From NCBI GenBank assembly GCA_949840805.1, contig CATKXR010000020.1, positions 1-64,000 of the forward strand: a stretch of DNA of 64,000 bases. Reading direction: 5' to 3'. The translations under genes were made by a program, and so were the position numbers. Shown one piece after another: positions 1 through 9,354 of this stretch. How positions within the stretch are numbered: the stretch's first letter is position 1; each line of letters starts with the position of its first letter. Source of the DNA: an uncultured Lachnospiraceae bacterium (GTDB lineage: Bacteria > Bacillota > Clostridia > Lachnospirales > Lachnospiraceae). The notes below the pieces were generated by a model. That model was given only the letters and a program-made list of their open reading frames with translations. It did no database searches and was not told the origin of the DNA.

Positions 1-19
1 AGAACGTTTGAAGACCCTC

Positions 20-76
20 TTTTCACGTCGGCACTTAGGCTGCGTTTTTTGCAGCCTTAGTACCGCTACGTGAAAA
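20..76. repeat. Large interrupted inverted repeat at the left edge
   Basis: Two nested stems are visible. The outer arms are TTTTCACGT (20-28) and ACGTGAAAA (68-76). The inner arms are ACTTAGGCTGC and GCAGCCTTAGT with one mismatch, around a T-rich loop (about 44-50). It could be the transcript end of a gene left of the window or a palindromic repeat unit. No clean T-tract follows the outer stem, so a simple terminator is not certain. Confidence 0.5.
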
Positions 77-137
77 ACGGAGTGAGAACGTGTCTGAAAA
101 CGTTCTGTCCCTCTTCTCCTGCGGACCTTTTGGAAGA

Positions 138-188
138 ATCTTTCACTTAACAATATTGACCTATGGATGGTGCTGCACGATAAGGTAT
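138..188 (+). repeat. Dispersed 51-bp promoter-bearing repeat, copy A
   Basis: This stretch matches 12581-12631 at 46 of 51 positions. It contains TTGACC (156-161), a 17-base spacer and GATAAG (179-184), a plausible sigma-A promoter pointing toward the DUF362 gene at 347. The last 14 bases (GCACGATAAGGTAT, 175-188) recur exactly at 247-260, giving a short direct repeat 72 bp downstream. Apart from these repeats, the gene-free stretch 1-346 holds nothing I could recognise as coding. Confidence 0.6.
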
Positions 189-346
189 ACTCTTTCGAGC
201 ACCCCCCAATGCATGCCCTTCGGGCGGGCGTGCTACGTCAGGCTCCGCACGATAAGGTATGTTATTTCATGTACGTCCGGAATTTTTTGTGCCTGAAAAA
301 AGAGCGTTTACGGGAGTACACCCAATCAGAAAAGGAGGAAATTATC

Positions 347-1348
347 ATGTCAGAGAAAAGAAAAGTTCCCGGAACGGGAGGAGACCACTATGTTCCTTAT
401 GAGGAGCGCACCGGCGGGGAATCGGTGGTGTTTTTTACCCGCGATCTGTCTGCCAGGGGTCTGGTGAAAATCTATGAGCGCATCCAGGAAGCCTTGGGAG
501 GCAAGGTGGCCGTAAAGCTTCATACCGGCGAGAAAAACGGCCCTAACATCATTCCGCGGGATTGGGTAAGGACATTGTTGGAGGAAAAGCTGCCGAATGG
601 AGTTATCATTGAGACCAACTCCTACTATGAAGGAGACCGGGATTCCACCGAAAAGCACCGGGAGACCCTGAAGGTCAACGGCTGGACCTTCGCACCAGTG
701 GATATCATGGATGAGAGCGGGGCGGTGGCTCTGCCGGTGAAGGGCGGAAAATGGTTTACTGAGATGTCCATGGGTAAGACTCTGACGGAGTATGATTCCC
801 TGCTGGCCCTCACTCATTTTAAGGGCCACACCAAGGGCGGCTTCGGAGGATCCAATAAGAATATCGGCATCGGCTGTGCGGACGGAAAAGTCGGCAAGGC
901 CATGATCCATACCACTCCCGGCCAGAGTGACCAGTGGGATATCAGCGATGAGGAGTTTATGGAGCGCATGACCGAATCTGCCAAGGCGGTGGCGGACTAT
1001 TTCGGAAAAAGGATTGCCTACATCAATGTGATGCGCAATATGTCGGTTTCCTGCGACTGTGAGGGGATCTATGCGGAGCCGGTGGTGACGCCCAATGTGG
1101 GAATCTGTGCTTCCTTGGATATTTTGGCTCTGGACCAGGCATGTGTGGATATCATCTATGCCATGAGGGAAGAAGAACGCCACGCCCTGGTGGAGCGGAT
1201 GGAGACCCGTCACGGGCTGCGCCAGCTTTCCTATATGAAGGAGCTGGGCATGGGCAATGACCGGTACGTGCTGGTGGACATCGATCAGGATGACCGGAGG
1301 ATGGATTTGGTGGATGCGGTCAGGGATTTGGCGCCGTTTGAAGGGTGA
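347..1348 (+). CDS. DUF362 domain-containing protein
   Basis: A 333-residue protein of the DUF362 family, whose biochemical role is not established. The family core is visible: a lysine/histidine-rich early segment (KLHTGEKNGPN), the glycine-rich GHTKGGFGGSNKNIGIG stretch in the middle, and the SCDCEG cysteine pair followed by a DQACVDIIY helix. There is no CxxCxxC ferredoxin module, unlike some longer relatives, and no signal peptide or membrane segment, so it should be cytoplasmic. The start at 347 is chosen because AAAGGAGG lies eight bases upstream; the open frame runs back to 167 without a ribosome site. Its last 64 bases overlap the antisense end of the sirtuin gene. Confidence 0.85.
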   Translation: MSEKRKVPGTGGDHYVPYEERTGGESVVFFTRDLSARGLVKIYERIQEALGGKVAVKLHTGEKNGPNIIPRDWVRTLLEEKLPNGVIIETNSYYEGDRDSTEKHRETLKVNGWTFAPVDIMDESGAVALPVKGGKWFTEMSMGKTLTEYDSLLALTHFKGHTKGGFGGSNKNIGIGCADGKVGKAMIHTTPGQSDQWDISDEEFMERMTESAKAVADYFGKRIAYINVMRNMSVSCDCEGIYAEPVVTPNVGICASLDILALDQACVDIIYAMREEERHALVERMETRHGLRQLSYMKELGMGNDRYVLVDIDQDDRRMDLVDAVRDLAPFEG

Positions 1349-2220
1349 GGATCCGATAGGCCCTGAAGGATCTCTCCAATGTCGCCATCCATATAGATTG
1401 CCTGACGTTCAATTTCCTTGGGGCCGATGGCTTCCCCGGAATTGATACAGGCGTATATTGCCTGGGGATTTTGCATGGTCATCTGCCAGAAGGGATATTT
1501 GATAATTCCCGGGGTGTTGTAGCCGACTCCCAGTTCTAAGAACAGCACCCGCGTATTTTTGTGTCTGCGGATAAAGCGTTCATAGCGTTTTGCTGCTTCG
1601 TGCCATCCCTCATCTTCGACAAACCTGCCGTCAGAACGCAGGTTCATGGTAAGCGGCTTTTTGCAGTGCGGGCAAACCGGCAGCAGATTGGCAGGAATCC
1701 GCATATCTTTTTGCTGTTCCACCATTTTGCGGATTATGGTTTCATTCTCAAATGTTTCTTTGCAGCACGGTTCGCTGCACTGGAAAAGCCCATAGTCGCC
1801 TTGTGTATAAAACAGCCGCTTTTTATCAAAGCCGGCTTTTTGAAAACAGTGGTCCACGTTGGTTGTCAGTACAAAATAGTCTTTGTCTTTTATAAGCTGA
1901 AACAACGTCTCATAAACAGGTTTGGGCGCGTCCATATAACGGTTGATATAAATATACCGGCTCCAATAAGCCCAATGTTCTTCAAGGGCCGGGTAAGGAT
2001 AAAAACCGCCGGAATACATATCGTGAAAACCGTATTTTGCTTCAAAATCCGAAAAATATTGCCGGAAACGCTTACCGGTATATTCAAAGCCTGCGGAAGC
2101 CGAAAGACCGGCGCCGGCGCCTGTCACAACGGCATCCGCTTGCTTAAGCGCATCCCGCAGTTTTTCCGTTTGCCTTAAAAATGTTTCCTCGGATTTTATA
2201 GCTGGTATTTTTGAAAACAT
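1285..2220 (-). CDS. SIR2-family protein, class-M-like (SirTM) sirtuin
   Basis: A 311-residue NAD-dependent sirtuin-type protein. The Rossmann loop VVTGAGAGLSASAGF is at residues 31-45, the NAD-site TTNVDHCF at 119-126, and paired cysteines near 148-153 and 183-186 could bind zinc. The usual catalytic HG is replaced by TQG (139-141). Known class M sirtuins also lack that histidine and act as protein ADP-ribosyltransferases on lipoylated GcvH-like carriers. Those usually sit with a macrodomain hydrolase, GcvH-L and LplA2, none of which is here. The start has GAGGTG upstream. It is probably cotranscribed with the nitroreductase gene 72 bp upstream. The C-terminus runs antisense into the DUF362 gene and may be extended by loss of an original stop. 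Confidence 0.8.
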   Translation of the reverse strand: MFSKIPAIKSEETFLRQTEKLRDALKQADAVVTGAGAGLSASAGFEYTGKRFRQYFSDFEAKYGFHDMYSGGFYPYPALEEHWAYWSRYIYINRYMDAPKPVYETLFQLIKDKDYFVLTTNVDHCFQKAGFDKKRLFYTQGDYGLFQCSEPCCKETFENETIIRKMVEQQKDMRIPANLLPVCPHCKKPLTMNLRSDGRFVEDEGWHEAAKRYERFIRRHKNTRVLFLELGVGYNTPGIIKYPFWQMTMQNPQAIYACINSGEAIGPKEIERQAIYMDGDIGEILQGLSDPHPSNGAKSLTASTKSILRSS

Positions 2221-2292
2221 GAAATGTCACCTCGATTTTTTTGTTTGTTTTGTGTCTGCGCTCATCATTTATGTGCGGCACAAATACGCGGG

Positions 2293-2871
2293 TTATTCAA
2301 TAATCTTATATCTCCCGGGCCTTCTTTGCTTTTCTCCGGGATAAGCCCCCTGACAATACCCGAGAAGGACAAAACACCGGGCAGTGTAGTTTGAGGGGAC
2401 TCCCCACTCCTTTAAAAAGCAGGAACCGGTCTCGTTGTCAAATGTTTCCTCACCTCTTGCAACGATGCAGGAAGATATTCCAAGCTCTGCCGCTTCCAAT
2501 ACCATATTTTCCGCACAGCAGAAAGCGTCCGGGATGCTGTAGAGGAAATTATTTGGTGAAAAAATCGCGCAGGCCGTGGGCGCTCCGTAAAATCCGTTCT
2601 TGATTGCCGGGTCATCGATAATGCTGGGCTGTTCTGCGGAGACATAAGATCCGGCAAGCCGTGAGCGGTCGAACCCTGAAAGGTTCAATTTCCCGATTTT
2701 TTCACACAGCTCCTGATTATGGATGGCACAGATGAACGTGCGCTGTCCGCCGCCGGCATTTGGGGCATACAGTCCCGCTTCTATGATCTTCTGCAGGCTG
2801 TCCCTGGTGATCTGTTTTTCGTGGTACTTGCGGATTGACCGTCTGTATTTCATAAGTTCAAGCAATTCCAT
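2293..2871 (-). CDS. Nitroreductase family protein
   Basis: A 192-residue FMN-dependent oxidoreductase of the nitroreductase fold. It begins MELLELMKYRRSIRKY, the typical family N-terminus with the RRSxRxY flavin-phosphate motif. GLYAPNAGGGQ lies in the FMN pocket, and a C-terminal glycine-rich strand (FVLLGYCQG) follows. The substrate is unknown; relatives reduce nitroaromatics, quinones or flavins. The ATG at 2871 is preferred because GGGAGGAGG precedes it; an upstream in-frame ATG at 2901 lacks one. It lies upstream of the sirtuin in the same direction. A promoter and a GTTAC-N6-GTAAC dyad stand upstream, suggesting control by an HxlR-like regulator not present here. Confidence 0.85.
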   Translation of the reverse strand: MELLELMKYRRSIRKYHEKQITRDSLQKIIEAGLYAPNAGGGQRTFICAIHNQELCEKIGKLNLSGFDRSRLAGSYVSAEQPSIIDDPAIKNGFYGAPTACAIFSPNNFLYSIPDAFCCAENMVLEAAELGISSCIVARGEETFDNETGSCFLKEWGVPSNYTARCFVLLGYCQGAYPGEKQRRPGRYKIIE

Positions 2872-2963
2872 GTTCAAACCTCCTCCCAATGAGATTTCCA
2901 AGCGTCATTGTATTGTCCTCTGTTTTTTGCATTCAGTGAACGGTTTTGCTCTCTGTGATTATT

Positions 2964-2991
2964 ATTATACGGCTTTTGCGGCGTCAGACAA
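2964..2991 (-). promoter_or_regulatory. Promoter of the nitroreductase-sirtuin unit
   Basis: On the minus strand TTGTCT (2991-2986), a 16-base spacer and TATAAT (2969-2964) form a good sigma-A promoter about 95 bp before the nitroreductase start. The gap 2872-3250 holds this promoter, the dyad at 3014-3029 and the kinase promoter at 3096-3124. Confidence 0.65.
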
Positions 2992-3013
2992 GTACGCACC
3001 TTTTTATTAGATA

Positions 3014-3029
3014 GTTACCTTTTTGTAAC
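3014..3029. promoter_or_regulatory. GTTAC-N6-GTAAC dyad, HxlR-like operator candidate
   Basis: Perfect 5-bp inverted arms (GTTAC 3014-3018, GTAAC 3025-3029) separated by six bases, just upstream of the nitroreductase -35. HxlR/MarR-like redox regulators often use such sites beside nitroreductase genes. The assignment to that family is inference. Confidence 0.4.
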
Positions 3030-3095
3030 CATTGGACTTTTGGGATTTTTTATGTCGGAAAGACAACTTTAATGAAAATAGAATTTTCAGACAAC

Positions 3096-3124
3096 TTGAA
3101 TATTCTCCTGTAAAATGGTATAAT
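3096..3124 (+). promoter_or_regulatory. Promoter of the GAF hybrid kinase gene
   Basis: TTGAAT (3096-3101), a 17-base spacer and TATAAT (3119-3124). Transcription would start near 3131 and leave a leader of about 120 bases. The leader has a codon-like stretch ending at a TGA near 3218 but no start codon. Confidence 0.7.
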
Positions 3125-3250
3125 AGCAGCAACCAGTAAATCGGACAGGGTTGCCGAAAGCCTGGATGAGCTGACGGATGAGACACAAAAGCTGCTGCTT
3201 TTGCAGCAAAGCTGTTGAGACGGGAAGCGGTTTAAATGGAGGGTAGGTTT

Positions 3251-5875
3251 ATGGAGTATTCAAAAGAGCTTTTTAAACAAATCGGCGAAGGCGCGCCGGC
3301 TATCGGGGACCGTGAGCAGCATAGCGGTATGCAGAGTGTTCAGAATCTGGAGGCTGTGATCAATGAGGGGCTTCGTGTAGCTCTGCTGGAGGAGACGCCG
3401 GACCAGTCGCTGGAGGTGCTGCTGATGCATCTGGGAAAGGCGCTTAGGGGGGAACGGACTTATATATTTGAGCGGAACGAGGCGGGCGGTGATGACAATA
3501 CCTATGAGTGGACGGCAGCCGGGGTGGAGCCTGAAAAGGAGAATCTTCAAAATGTTCCTGCACAGGTGTGCGCCAGTTGGTATCGGAATTTCAGCATCGG
3601 CAGGCATATTGTCATCGAGAGCCTGGAGGATATCAGGGAGTCGGATCCGCTTCAGTTTGAGGTTCTGAAACGGCAGGGTATCCGTTCCCTCGTGGTGGTC
3701 CCTCTCTATGACGCCAAAAAGCTCATCGGTTTTTACGGGGTGGACAATCCTCCTGTAAAATCTTTGGAATACGCATCCAATATGCTCCAGACCGCGGCAT
3801 ATTTTATCGTTTCCTCCCTGAAACGGCGCAATCTGTTCCGTGAACTTCAAAAGAGGAGCTTTAACGTGCTCCATGCTCTCAGCGTGGACTACCTGGGTAT
3901 CTATCAGGTAGACTTTGATACAGGTGAATGTGAGATATACCGGGACAGTGAACAGGTGGGAATGGATTGGGCAGTCAGTTTTGAGGAAGGTTATCAGGCG
4001 ACTATGGATCGGTATATTGCCCGGTGTGCGGATCCCCGGGACCAGGAACGCCTCCGCACGGTGACGAAGAAGGCTTATGTGCTTCATCAGCTAGAGACCA
4101 AGAAGAAGTTCTATGTCCGGTATCAGGTAAGGGATAATTCCTATGGCATGAAACACATGGAGATCCATTTTTCCTCCACGGAAAGGACAGCAAGGGAGAA
4201 CAGGGTGATTTTTGCCCTGCGGGACGTGAACGCGGTAGTGGAGCAGGAGGAGAAGTACAAGCTGGAGGCAAGACAAAGCCTGGAAGGCATTCTGGAGGGA
4301 GCCCGGACCGGGATCTGGACCATTGAGCTGGAAGAGGGAAGTGAGCCAAGGATGTACGCGGACCGGACCATGCGTATTCTCCTGGGCGTGCCGGACGAGA
4401 TCGGGCCGGAGGAGTGCTACAGGCATTGGTTTGAAAATATTGAGCCGGATTATGTGGAGATGGTGCAGGAAGCCGTGCAGGAGATACTGGAAACCGGGCG
4501 TTCCGAGGTGATCTATCCATGGAAGCATCCGACGCTTGGGAAAATTTATGTCCGCTGCGGCGGCGTGCCGGACAAAACTTTCAAAAAACCGGGGGCCTGC
4601 CTCAACGGATACCATCAGGATATCACGGAAATCATGGTTACACGGAAAAAACAGGAACAGGCTATCATGGAGCTGCTGGAGCGAGTCAGGCAGGCTAATT
4701 CGGCAAAAAGCGAGTTCCTTTCCCGTATGTCCCATGATCTGCGCACGCCGATTAACGGAATCTTGGGAATGCTGGCCATTCTGGAAAAAAGCTTTGACGA
4801 TTCCAAGCAGCAGAGAGAGTGTCAAGGAAAAATCCGTGTATCGACAGAGCATCTTCTGTCCCTGGTCAACGATGTTCTTCTGGTCAGCAAGCTGGACAGC
4901 GGAAGGCCGATGGCGGTGGAGGAACCCTTTGACCTTCATGAAACACTGGAAAACTGCATCACAATTCTGTCTCCCGAGGCAGAGAAGGAGGGAATCCGGC
5001 TGGTGCTGGAAAAGGTGGATCTTAAGCACAGCAGGCTTATGGGAAATCCGCTGCATTTAAAGCAGATTCTGATGAATGTCATGGAAAACGCCATCATATA
5101 CAATCAGCCCCATGGTTTTGTATATGTACGGGCAGAGGAAATTGCCTGTAAGGGCGGGACGGCAAGCTATCGGTTTGTGATCGAGGATACCGGAATCGGC
5201 ATCGGGGAGGATTTTAAAAAGCATATTTTTGAGCCGTTTACCCAGGAGCATCAAGGGGCAAGAACCCACTATACCGGCGTCGGGCTCGGCATGTCCATTG
5301 TGAAGAAGCTGGTAGAGCAGATGAAGGGAACCATTGTGATGGAGAGCCAGACCGGAAAGGGGAGCGTGTTTGAGATCACTCTGCCGATACAAATCGATCA
5401 GGCGTGGAGCGGGCAGCCTGTGGAGGAGAATCGGGATGTGCGGGACAATATCGCCGGGATGTGTGTCCTTTTGGTGGAGGATAACGAGATTAACTGTGAA
5501 ATCGTGGAGTTTATGCTGAACGAGGCGGGGGCAAAGGTGGTGACAGCAGAAAACGGAAAAGCCGCCGTGGAAGCCTTTGCGGCGTCAGCCCCAGGGACCT
5601 TTGACTGTGTGCTGATGGATTTGATGATGCCGGTCATGAGCGGATATGAGGCTACCCGGGTGATCCGCGGCCTTGACCGGCCGGATGCAAAAACTGTACC
5701 TGTCATAGCATTGTCGGCCAACGCATTTGAAGAAGATGTGGCGCTGGCAAAGGATGCGGGAATGAACGAACACCTGGCCAAGCCGGTGGATATCCGGAAA
5801 ATGTTCCAGGCCATGAACCGGCTGAAGCGCTGCCAGGAGGAAAACAGCTTGGAAAACTGCCGGGATGGCGTTTGA
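3251..5875 (+). CDS. Soluble GAF-domain hybrid sensor histidine kinase
   Basis: An 874-residue kinase with no membrane segment, so it senses something inside the cell. In order: a GAF-like domain (about 25-195), two degenerate PAS-like regions, a HisKA helix with the phospho-acceptor in SRMSHDLRTPINGIL (His near 494), a HATPase domain with DTGIGIG and GVGLGMSIVKKL, and a C-terminal receiver with LLVEDNEIN, the phospho-acceptor Asp in LMDLMMPVMSG (near 790) and the Lys in LAKPVD. The start at 3251 is preferred to 3236 because GGAGGG lies between them at proper spacing. No output regulator or partner gene is adjacent. It shares its kinase-receiver arrangement with the gene at 38893. The signal is unknown. 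Confidence 0.9.
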   Translation: MEYSKELFKQIGEGAPAIGDREQHSGMQSVQNLEAVINEGLRVALLEETPDQSLEVLLMHLGKALRGERTYIFERNEAGGDDNTYEWTAAGVEPEKENLQNVPAQVCASWYRNFSIGRHIVIESLEDIRESDPLQFEVLKRQGIRSLVVVPLYDAKKLIGFYGVDNPPVKSLEYASNMLQTAAYFIVSSLKRRNLFRELQKRSFNVLHALSVDYLGIYQVDFDTGECEIYRDSEQVGMDWAVSFEEGYQATMDRYIARCADPRDQERLRTVTKKAYVLHQLETKKKFYVRYQVRDNSYGMKHMEIHFSSTERTARENRVIFALRDVNAVVEQEEKYKLEARQSLEGILEGARTGIWTIELEEGSEPRMYADRTMRILLGVPDEIGPEECYRHWFENIEPDYVEMVQEAVQEILETGRSEVIYPWKHPTLGKIYVRCGGVPDKTFKKPGACLNGYHQDITEIMVTRKKQEQAIMELLERVRQANSAKSEFLSRMSHDLRTPINGILGMLAILEKSFDDSKQQRECQGKIRVSTEHLLSLVNDVLLVSKLDSGRPMAVEEPFDLHETLENCITILSPEAEKEGIRLVLEKVDLKHSRLMGNPLHLKQILMNVMENAIIYNQPHGFVYVRAEEIACKGGTASYRFVIEDTGIGIGEDFKKHIFEPFTQEHQGARTHYTGVGLGMSIVKKLVEQMKGTIVMESQTGKGSVFEITLPIQIDQAWSGQPVEENRDVRDNIAGMCVLLVEDNEINCEIVEFMLNEAGAKVVTAENGKAAVEAFAASAPGTFDCVLMDLMMPVMSGYEATRVIRGLDRPDAKTVPVIALSANAFEEDVALAKDAGMNEHLAKPVDIRKMFQAMNRLKRCQEENSLENCRDGV

Positions 5876-5899
5876 TGTGGCATCAGGATCGATATTACA

Positions 5900-5934
5900 G
5901 GAGCAGCTATGATTGTCATGCTGCTCCGTGTTTT
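5900..5934 (+). terminator. Terminator after the GAF hybrid kinase
   Basis: GGAGCAGC pairs with GCTGCTCC, with the stem extended by imperfect pairs, followed by GTGTTTT. It separates the kinase from the RpiR genes. Confidence 0.55.
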
Positions 5935-6117
5935 ACAGGTTTTATCATTTGCCAGTGGTTTTTGCAGAAAAAATTGCTCTGTGATAGGATGGATATCATT
6001 AAGAACAAGTGAATTGCCGTTGAAATGAAACCAGGCAGAGCCAGAAGAACAGATTGGGCCGAGATCGGGAAAGAGGAGACAGGCAGAAATGAGAAAATAT
6101 CATTGGAGTGATGGATT

Positions 6118-6843
6118 ATGTTTACAAAAGAAATAATGGAACAGTTTACCGAACTTGATTTTGCAGTTTATGACTGTATTGTAAAAAACAGAAAACACAT
6201 CAATAAAACGACCATCAAGGAATTAGCTGCCATGGCCCATGTTTCGACGGCAACCATTCTGCGCTTCTGCAGGAAATGCGGAGCCGAAGGATACAGTGAA
6301 TTTAAACTCAGGTATAAAGAATATCTTGAGGGAAAGCAGGAGGTGCTGAGAGACGAGAAGGAAACCGAACTTCAGAGCTTTATCACCAGAATCCGCTCCC
6401 AGGACTTCCAGGAAAGCCTGGACAAGGCACATGAATATCTTGTCAAATCAAAGTGCATTTTGTTTATCGGTATAGGCACTTCCGGAATACTGGGAAAATA
6501 TGGCGCGAGATATTTTTCTAATGTGGGGTATTTCAGCCTGTTTATTGATGATCCATGGCTGCCGATTCTTCAGAATCCGTCCGAAGGCACGGTTATGATC
6601 GTTCTGTCCGAGTCCGGGATGACCAGGCAGACCCTCTATATCGCATCTCATCTCCAGCAAAGAGGATGTCCCCTGATATCCGTTACCAACAATGCTAATT
6701 CCGTTCTTGCAAAGATGGCAGACTGTAATATTTCCTACTATGTCACGGAAAGGATCGTCAACGAAAGAAATGTGACGACACAAATCCCTGTGCTGTATAT
6801 TATTGAAACTCTGGCAAAAAAACTATATAATCATGAAAACTGA
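6118..6843 (+). CDS. MurR/RpiR family transcriptional regulator (first copy)
   Basis: A 241-residue regulator with an N-terminal HTH_6 domain (residues 1-75, including the recognition region AHVSTATILRFCRKCG) and a C-terminal SIS sugar-phosphate-binding domain (about 105-235; FIGIGTSGILGKYGARYF and VLSESGMTRQT are the loops expected to contact the phosphosugar). It probably senses a phosphosugar made by the PTS uptake system downstream. It stands 55 bp before a second RpiR gene with the same layout. Whether it activates or represses cannot be told from sequence. Confidence 0.88.
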   Translation: MFTKEIMEQFTELDFAVYDCIVKNRKHINKTTIKELAAMAHVSTATILRFCRKCGAEGYSEFKLRYKEYLEGKQEVLRDEKETELQSFITRIRSQDFQESLDKAHEYLVKSKCILFIGIGTSGILGKYGARYFSNVGYFSLFIDDPWLPILQNPSEGTVMIVLSESGMTRQTLYIASHLQQRGCPLISVTNNANSVLAKMADCNISYYVTERIVNERNVTTQIPVLYIIETLAKKLYNHEN

Positions 6844-6898
6844 CCTTTCGCCAAAATAAAAAACAGAAGGTCATCAGCCGGAAAATGGAGGGTATTCC

Positions 6899-7645
6899 AT
6901 GTCTGTTTTCTCTTATGAACAGCTTAGGAAAATGAATCCTGGTGAATTCAGGGTTTACAACTTTATGGTATCTCATTTAGATGACGTGCCGGGAATGAAT
7001 ATCCGGCGGATCGCAGAAAGTGTAGGGGTATCGACTACAACCGTCCTTCGTTTTTGTGAGAAAGCCGGATGTTCCGGTTATACCGAACTGAAATACCGGA
7101 TCCGGCAGGAACTGGACGCGCCGAACCGAACCGGAAGATTTGATGTTGATCCGGCGATACAGTATATGAAAACTTCAGCAAAGGATGACGTGTTTGCAGA
7201 AAGAATGGCACGGGCCGCAAAAATCTGTGCAGACGCGGGGCTGATCATCCTTTCAGGAAACAGGGAAAGCAAACCCCTGACCCGCTATGGCGCATATTTA
7301 TTTTCTGCCGTTGGAAAAGCTGCTTTCATCGCAGAGGACGGATGGGGAACTGTCTGCCCGGAAGGGGAAATGAAGCAAGCAGTCCTTATTCTTTCCTCCT
7401 GGGGAAGCGGCGCGGATATCATTTCCCTGATTCATAATTACAAACAGGCAGGCGTTCCCCTGATCAGTGTGACAAATACGGAGCACTGTCCGGCCGCGCA
7501 GATGGCGGATGTGAATTTCTCCTGTTATGTTCCGGAAATCTCCGGAAGCTGCAGATACGGATGTACGGAACTGGTTTCACAAATTCCCGTGGTATACCTT
7601 CTGGAAACGCTGACGGGTGAGATACAAAAACTTCAGAAGCAGTAA
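6899..7645 (+). CDS. MurR/RpiR family transcriptional regulator (second copy)
   Basis: A 248-residue paralogue of the preceding gene. The HTH (IRRIAESVGVSTTTVLRFCE) lies near residues 38-57 and the SIS domain near 110-240. Its SIS loop is altered: the usual GxGxS reads ILSGNRESKPLTRYGAYL and the second loop is LSSWGSGADI, so ligand preference may differ from its neighbour. It is followed by a terminator and then the glucosidase promoter, so it is a separate transcription unit from the catabolic genes. Two tandem RpiR proteins could act as partners or bind different phosphosugars. Confidence 0.87.
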   Translation: MSVFSYEQLRKMNPGEFRVYNFMVSHLDDVPGMNIRRIAESVGVSTTTVLRFCEKAGCSGYTELKYRIRQELDAPNRTGRFDVDPAIQYMKTSAKDDVFAERMARAAKICADAGLIILSGNRESKPLTRYGAYLFSAVGKAAFIAEDGWGTVCPEGEMKQAVLILSSWGSGADIISLIHNYKQAGVPLISVTNTEHCPAAQMADVNFSCYVPEISGSCRYGCTELVSQIPVVYLLETLTGEIQKLQKQ

Positions 7646-7685
7646 GTGTCGCTGTTCATGTGGCGGGTTTACGATAGCGAATAAT

Positions 7686-7715
7686 AAACAGATAGGATTC
7701 CTGTCTGTTTTTTTT
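7686..7715 (+). terminator. Terminator after the RpiR pair
   Basis: A 12-bp stem (AAACAGATAGGA with TCCTGTCTGTTT, one G-U pair) with a one-base apparent gap, running into a tract of eight T. Confidence 0.75.
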
Positions 7716-7765
7716 ATGTAACAAATGATATTTTCTTTACTATGTGTCAAAAACAGGAAAAGCAA

Positions 7766-7793
7766 TTGAAATACAAAAGGGATATGATATGAT
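7766..7793 (+). promoter_or_regulatory. Promoter of the beta-glucoside PTS operon
   Basis: TTGAAA (7766-7771), a 16-base spacer and TATGAT (7788-7793). The predicted start near 7800 falls just before the palindrome at 7805-7816. Confidence 0.65.
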
Positions 7794-7804
7794 GGATATA
7801 ACAT

Positions 7805-7816
7805 ATGAGCGCTCAT
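7805..7816. promoter_or_regulatory. Palindromic operator candidate ATGAGCGCTCAT
   Basis: A perfect 12-bp palindrome at about +5 to +16 of the PTS operon promoter, a typical repressor position. One of the two RpiR proteins immediately upstream is the natural candidate to bind it; this is inferred from position only. Confidence 0.5.
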
Positions 7817-7830
7817 GTGGAATCGAATAG

Positions 7831-9291
<1,461 letters not shown>

Positions 9292-9354
9292 ACCAAAAAC
9301 AAAATGTGCCATATAAAAAACTTCAGGCACAGTCCGGGAAGGAGGATGTAAAAC

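Noticed and set aside
90-296. Small plus-strand frame in the repeat-rich left edge
   Set aside because: It crosses repeat copy A and its promoter and shows no coding signature.
350-1213. Long antisense open frame inside the DUF362 gene
   Set aside because: Its translation has no recognisable family pattern and lies wholly under a well-supported gene.
3125-3235. Cyclic di-GMP riboswitch before the GAF kinase
   Set aside because: The leader lacks the conserved aptamer blocks of known c-di-GMP classes.
4091-5056. Long antisense open frame inside the GAF hybrid kinase gene
   Set aside because: Shadow of the kinase reading frame; no ribosome site and no protein-like motif.
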